Below, piece after piece: positions 58,309-64,000 of a stretch of DNA of 64,000 bases. The stretch's first letter is position 1; each line of letters begins with the position of its first letter. The notes below the pieces were generated by a model. The model was not told where the DNA came from and made no database searches. It worked only from the letters and a program-made list of their open reading frames with translations. Made by a program: the position numbers and the translations under genes. The DNA is from Sympetrum striolatum (Eukaryota; Arthropoda; Insecta; Odonata; Libellulidae): contig OX388348.1 of assembly GCA_947579665.1 (NCBI GenBank), positions 3,410,001 through 3,474,000 of the forward strand, written 5' to 3'.

Positions 58309-61087
58309 ATTTATGTAGCTAGTTTCTCAATTTTATCTGTATTTATGAGCATATCTAATTATCATGCTTTAAAATATCCTATGATGAACTAAATCCTGAT
58401 AAAATCTGAAGAAATAAATCAAAGATGATAGAATGGGAAGGCGTAGGAATGGTTAAGGATAAACGGGTGAAATGAACGGTAATTGATTAGGTTGAAGGTG
58501 TCGGTTTGCTAAATGGTAGATGCCGAAGAATTTACATTGGCTGCAAAGCTTCCAATTTACGACTTTATGTGATTTAAAGGGAAAAGGATTTGAGGGCGAA
58601 GCGGGGACGGATTCTCAATGAGATATTTCGCCAAATTGGAACTCTCGAAATTAGAAGAGAACATTCTTTTGTTCTAATTAGGAGATTTTTCCCAGTTCGT
58701 TCCTTTGAAACCCCTGCGTAATCTGCGTAGTTCTCTCAGAGAAAATGGATTTTCTCAAGTAGCTGTAATCACGGTGTATGTCTTTATGTTTACTGAGAAA
58801 ATACCAAGAATTTGCGATGGCAGTGAGATGAATGCATTAAGTTGACAGTTTTATTTAACTTAAGAATAGCTCACTGATTTTATAATCGCTCACTGTAGCA
58901 TGTTTGCAAGGTTAATTTGATGGAAGCTCTTTAATTAAGGCTTTGAAAGATTTTTGATATGTATTTGAAGGCTTGAAGCTATATATAAATATATACGATC
59001 ATCCTTAAACCCATACTTTCGGGAAGATTAATTTCTTATGATAAAATATATATTTACTTATTACATTGCAAGAATCCATTTATTTCGTACATATGAAGCC
59101 CATTGGTAATATCAACGCTGAACAACTTTCTTCAATGATTTACAAACTTCATATGCCAAGCGCTTGAATATTGTGACCTCCATTCTCAAACGGAGCTATT
59201 TATTTAGTCTCTCTTAAGTTGAGCTTTTACGTATTTCTCAAATGCTATGATGTATTACTTTAAAATGTCTTATTTATCTCACATATTTTATATTTATATT
59301 TATATTAATATATTAATTATTTATTTTATTTAGCATCATGTACATTATATAGACTTATCTATTTCTCTAGGAGATAATTAAATTTTAGTTTATTTCTTTA
59401 TTATTTATTTTAATATTTTTTTTAAACTACTATTTTATGCATAATGTCTATAAATAGTATTTTCGATAGAGATGACAACTATTTTTTATCAGTAGCATAA
59501 TTATGAATCGCTTTAAAAAAGTATGACAATACAAGATTTAAAGATAGTGATTTCTCAGTGAAATCATTATTATTATATTTTTTATGGGAGTCAACGAAAA
59601 TCGGTTTATTATCTATAAAATCGGAAAATTAAAGCAGAAAATTTATACCAGACCCAATTAACCTCAGTTTAAACTTCGCCATTGTGGAAAATTCATGATT
59701 ATGTCAAAACTTATATCTCCGGTAGAAGTTTTTGCTGCGACGACTGCGTCTTCAAGGAGCATTTTCGAGTACCTAATTATTCATACGACGATATTCCGAG
59801 GCATTTCTAATTTAATATTTCTATGCGAACAAATATTTTCATTTCCGTCTAACTTTAGCTGAATTAAACGATGTGCTTGAAATGAGTCCTAGAAAACGGG
59901 ACCTGTCGGAGTAATTGTAGGAAACAGAATTCATCTCATTACACACTAATGAAAATCATTCTTATAAGCCCCGAGAAAATGCATGTCGTAAGGAAGAATT
60001 GGGGGAAAATAATTTACTGAATTTCAATTTGAATCACGTTGTGTCTGGCATTTTAAACAGCCGCTTTTCGGATTGTTTTTCAATTCCACAATTTAATTGA
60101 TTCTTTCATAGAAATAAATCGAAGAATGCTTTTTCATGCTTGTCCCTGATTCTTTCCTTCGCCTTAAGTGTATCTAGGCTAAATTAATGACTATGGAGTG
60201 TTGTTGAATTCAATCGTTATTTTTTTACCTTATGCGAATAAATGAATATAGTGAATTATAATGTAGCATTCGTAGTTTCGGGAGAGAACCCAATCCCAAA
60301 GTTATCGTTCATTCATGCAACGAAGTTTTACTGTTGAAGTTCTTGCCTTTCGCGAATAAGATGTGCCCTTGATTTACATATTTCTGCTTAGTTCTGTAAT
60401 AGTTTGAAAATCACATCAGAACAACTAGCAAACTTCGATATTCTCAAGGGCTCAGCTCAGACTTTTCTCACTTCCTCGGAAGTATATTAGACATACGTTC
60501 AAACAAATACAGACTTATGGACTACGTCGTTTCATATTCTCCAGCTGAAAATACTTATCTTATAAACCTTCATCAATTGTAATGAGTCAAAATTTTGTTC
60601 TTGATTGATAATTCTAGTTAAAGTTTACGGAAACATCTTTTTGTATATTTTTCACCGTTTTCCATTTTTTCACAAAAAGCTCTCCATAAAAATGCCACTT
60701 ATGCTAGACTTTCGAATTAAGTTACAGAATGGAATAGTTTACTGCTGATTGCGTGCAATAAAACAATAAGAATTTGATTAGACAAAACGCTTTAAATCTT
60801 TTCTATGATTTATTAAACGAGCGTTATACCTCAAACTGTTCTGTATCAAATGAATATTAGATGAAATTTTGCAAAATTTTATTCGATTTTCAATTAAATA
60901 GAAGTCTTTTATTTGGTTTAATATCAAACCCGATTTTTTATATATTATAATATTTATTATTTTTTATACTGTTCGCTTAATAAATTCGTCTCTAAAAATT
61001 GTTACAAAATACAAAAATATTATGGGATGTTTCAGAAACTGCATAATATGATTTGAATCGAAATTTCACTTTTAGGTATTGAATTTA
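58309..61087. other. non-coding stretch, nothing recognised
   Basis: AT-rich DNA, extremely so at 59270-59480 (TTATTT-type low complexity). No ORF reaches 60 aa. It ends at the mariner insertion. Confidence 0.55.
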
Positions 61088-61599
61088 CCAGGTGTTGAAG
61101 TATGAAACAGGAATTTCCCTATAGATGGTGCTCGCAATCAGTTTAAAGACCGCTTCTGCAGCGCCATCTTCTCCCTCTATCAGCTGACGAAGTTTGTCAA
61201 CACGCAATAACCTAAGTTTCATACACCGGTATATTTTTCTATGACTTCAAACATGTCCAGTTTTGTGCCTAGGAACTATGATTTGCGGACAGCTTTGGTT
61301 TTCTGCTATCATTTGAAGAAAACTGAAGCAGAATCGTATAGAATGCTTGTCGAAGGTGAACATGCTCTTGGCAAAACTCTTTGCTTCGAGTGGTTTAAAA
61401 AATTTAAAAGTGGTGATTTTGACGGGAGAAACGAGGACCGTGGGAAACCACCAAAAAAGTTTGAAGACAAGCACTTGCAAGCCTTAATGGATGAAGACGA
61501 TACACTACAGTAACTTACGATTATTTACGATACTTACGATAATTTTCAAATAACAGAAGTGTAATTAAAACAAATCCGGTTTCATATTTCTACACCTGG
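61088..61599 (+). mobile_element. mariner-family deletion derivative (512 bp)
   Basis: The left end CCAGGTGTTGAAGTATGAAA and the inverted right end CCAGGTGTAGAAATATGAAA form a TIR of ~28 bp with a few mismatches. Both ends are flanked by TA (61086-61087 and 61600-61601), the mariner target. A full mariner is ~1.3 kb, so the catalytic DDD region is missing. Short repeats of TTACGAT (61515-61541) mark the probable deletion junction. It can move only with transposase supplied in trans. Confidence 0.9.
61241..61513 (+). pseudogene. mariner transposase, N-terminal fragment
   Basis: The 90-aa frame matches the start of mariner transposases. It has SFVPRNYDLRTALVFCYHLK (residues 7-26), then the helix-turn-helix region through ESYRMLVEGEHALGKTLC, then FEWFKKFKSGDFDGRNEDRG, then PKKFEDKHLQALMDEDDTLQ. 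This is the TIR-binding domain; the family protein is ~340-350 aa with three catalytic Asp residues, all absent here. The stop after Gln-90 follows the deletion. A second Met lies four codons in (61253). Expressed as is, it could bind TIRs without cutting. Confidence 0.88.
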
Positions 61600-61611
61600 T
61601 AATTTGGATAA

Positions 61612-61850
61612 TACCGGTCGTGGTGGCGGAGTGGTTAGAGGAGTGATAGCACTCCAATTCATGGTATCGGGTTTCAGTCCTGGCTATTGTGAATTGTATG
61701 GTTAGGGAATGGTTGTGCGTATCTGATTTTCCCGATAAGAGTTGATGGCGGGAAGGACATTCGGTCATAAAAATTCCTACCAAATCTAACATTCGTCACC
61801 AATCGTCAAATTCCATCAGTCGATACTCCGATGTCATGGCCTAGGATAGA
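61612..61850 (+). mobile_element. tRNA-derived SINE-like element, copy E
   Basis: The head has box A TGGCGGAGTGGTTAGAGG (Ser/Leu-tRNA-like) and a slightly degraded B box GGGTTTCAGTCC 45-50 bp later, followed by ~150 bp of body. It begins ~10 bp after the right TA of the mariner. No A-tail is evident and the 3' limit is approximate. Confidence 0.7.
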
Positions 61851-62846
61851 AAAATTAAATATGGGCTATTTCGTATTATTTAAATTAAGCCCTGCTACAA
61901 CTGAGTGGAATGTCAATCAGTACTGAATTCCGAAAATGTTCTTTGCGAGCATTTTTTCCCGCAGCGCTCTAATATTAAATTAGAAAATCAATATATTACA
62001 TTTTGTAGCATGACATGTTTAAAACGTATTTCTGAAGAATTGTTTATTTTTGGAAGTTCTCGTTTCGCTCTCGGCTGAGGAACTTTAACGCAGAAACAAA
62101 GCAAGTGTGCGTGCAAACATGAGGTGAAAATATATAGGAAGAAAGATATTAATTTCCAAAACACAACGCCAGAAAGATGGAGAGACAGCAGTAGGCGAAA
62201 GCCGTTTTTCCGATGATCGTTGACAAGGTTCCGGGAAAATCAATTGATTGGAGATCCAATAAAAAGGGATTAAAAGCCATTCAACACGGTTTTTTCGTTC
62301 CCTTGTAACGGGTTGGGGCTTTCGTTCGTAATTAAAATGGAGTTCCCACGGACTGTAGATGGCACGTCACACATTTTGGTGAACAACTGCCGTTAACTAA
62401 ATTTTTAAAACTCAATAAAAGTAATGATAGCGTTATGAAGGAAAATTGTTTAAAATAGAAGCGTTCATAATTTTGGCCTAGACATCGAAAACGGTTTTGC
62501 CGTCTTTGTAAATAGTGTAAATAAGTAAGTAAATAGTGGTTCTATTCTTACAAAAAATGCCGTAATTCCCTTTTCCTTTAGAAGATTTTGATAGAATGTT
62601 AATTAAAGATTGCGTAAATATTGTACCAGTTTTGATAAATTCGATCAATAGGGTTCAAATTTCATTCATCTTCCAAACTTATATTGCTCAGGATACCTGA
62701 GCTACAACCATTTTGTCTTCTTTCGAATGGTAATATTTTGCGAAGGGTAGAGCAAAAATTGCTTCAATGATTTGCGTGATGATTTATGATAATCTCGCAG
62801 GGAACATGTTTATAAAGGACATTGTTATCTCATGAACCCGCTATTT
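61851..62846. other. non-coding stretch, nothing clear
   Basis: Mostly AT-rich with a richer patch at 62040-62400. GCCGTCTTTGT at 62501 matches 11 bp of the hairpin-repeat core but the flanks do not, so it is probably chance. Confidence 0.4.
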
Positions 62847-62933
62847 GGGACTCCCTAGAAGTCTTGCGGGTTTTAGCCTTTGGTGAAAGCGGTCTCGGCT
62901 TCGATTCCTGGTGTTGGTCCGCTTGTGCAAAAT
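62847..62933 (+). mobile_element. tRNA-like SINE head, copy F
   Basis: GCCTTTGGTGAAAGCGGTCT and the B-box-like CTTCGATTCCTGG are shared with copy D. The tail GTGCAAAATG is shared with copy C. This links three loci into one SINE-like family, although an acceptor stem cannot be closed here. Confidence 0.6.
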
Positions 62934-64000
62934 GATTTTGTATGTGGAAACACTTATAAAAAATTGATTACCAACTACAACTTGTAATAAATTTACTATA
63001 ATTGCATTATCATGATAATGTTTTGGATGAAAAGTTAGCTTTCCAAAACACATGTAATTTTGCTAATTTCCTTATCTATGTTAATACATTTATGATAAAA
63101 AATGTCATATATATTTGCTCATCTAACTTAAGGTTAATCTTTGTACCGCATTTTCGTTACAAAAGCAAGAGTCTTAATCAGTATAAACCATTGTACGGAA
63201 TAATGAACGGTCGCGTAGAACGACTGATAAACACAGATTAGTAAATGAAGATAAATAATTCAAAACCAAAATAATAACATCTTATTTTCCTAATCCTGTT
63301 TATGCAAATCAATTAGTTAATTTATATTTCAAAATAAATTGGCTTTCATACATCTACGCTGACTCCTATGACATAATATCCACATTTAACTTTTATAAAA
63401 ACTAAGTTTGTATTTGACGGCTGTGGCATTCTACTAACTGCTGAATTATTTCTTACTCATCGCTTCGAGTGGTCTAGAAATTCTGATTTTGCAAATATTC
63501 TGAAGAGAAATATCCTTCCTTCATAATTCTAATTTCCTTAGGTTGGAAATTATTACTGTGATACAGGGCCATAAAAAACACTCTTTTATCTTGTTATAGC
63601 AAATGTTTTACTTTGCTATTACTGCCTTTATTCTATTTTCAACGCTCGTCTGACCAAAGGATTTTACTTCTTATGATTCTCCCTGATCTTTCTAGCCCAA
63701 CGACTGATGGGAGTGATGATTTGGTTTGGATGCAGTTTTTATTTAGTAGATTCCAGAGTTTGTATGTATATCATGTAGTAGGAACTGCAATTACTACACA
63801 ATATGTTTATATGTTTTTCTCTTGTTGTTTTATATTTCCCAGTTCCTCTCGTTGTGCTCCACATTTTATATTAAATTGAATATTTTCCGGTTACCTCGTC
63901 CTCTCCATATCACTAGATATTGGCTTCTCGCTCTATTGTGAGATCTTCGATATTGTGCTTCTTACCGGTTGGTTTCCTAAAATTGACTTTTTCGGGGCAT
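62934..64000. other. non-coding stretch, nothing recognised
   Basis: AT-rich DNA with an unrecognised 88-aa Phe/Leu-rich frame (63613-63879). No repeat copies were matched. Confidence 0.45.

Noticed and set aside
62499..62511. Fifth copy of the hairpin-repeat core (GCCGTCTTTGT)
   Set aside because: Only 11 bp match and none of the neighbouring blocks are present.

Overview
This is a eukaryotic, AT-rich, almost entirely non-coding window. The repeats point to an arthropod, most likely an insect: an RTE-like non-LTR retrotransposon, a mariner deletion derivative, a Tigger/pogo-like non-autonomous transposon with CAGTGGTACC ends, and several tRNA-derived SINE-like heads. I recognise no host protein-coding gene, rRNA or canonical tRNA. 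Nothing looks bacterial (no operons, Shine-Dalgarno sites or CRISPR). The window is best read as intergenic or intronic DNA of a repeat-rich genome. The taxonomic call is inference.

Layout. At 0-7 kb there is single-copy-looking DNA with one unit of a hairpin repeat (3.06 kb). At 6.8-8.5 kb lie two minus-strand tRNA-like SINE heads around a decayed LINE 3' coding fragment. At 11.4-12.4 kb are a diverged repeat, a second hairpin-repeat unit and an unexplained double-strand-open patch. At 15.3-16.4 kb is an old tandem array whose ~170-bp monomers each carry a tRNA B-box-like motif and alternate in two types. At 17.2-20.6 kb follow a (TA)n run, the Tigger-like element, the second copy of the 11.4-kb repeat and two SINE-like heads. 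At 23.1-25.7 kb two GC-rich segments in opposite orientation bracket a ~0.8-kb inverted-repeat structure. At 28.1 and 30.6 kb are two direct copies of a ~250-bp repeat. At 32.4-33.7 kb is a 1.34-kb near-palindrome (565-567-bp arms), each arm with a nested 106-bp foldback unit. At 39.7 kb a 153-bp hairpin is the double-sided form of the hairpin repeat. At 44.9 and 45.6 kb are two smaller hairpins. At 47.85-50.78 kb is a complete RTE-like insertion with a matching target-site duplication, broken by one in-frame stop. At 52.4 kb is a LINE-3'-end-like hairpin with AATAAA and a CTAT run, then a purine-biased stretch and a CpG-rich patch (53.45-53.85 kb). At 58.2 kb is a fourth hairpin-repeat unit. 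At 61.1-61.85 kb a 512-bp mariner deletion derivative sits next to a SINE, and a further SINE-like head lies at 62.85 kb.

Most interpretable content is transposon biology. The RTE-like element could once have supplied reverse transcriptase to SINEs, and the mariner and Tigger derivatives depend on transposases encoded elsewhere. The best candidates for something undescribed are the ~90-bp hairpin-repeat family with its conserved core, the large nested palindrome, and the dimeric B-box tandem array. Identities and copy relationships were judged by eye; no alignment or database search was run.
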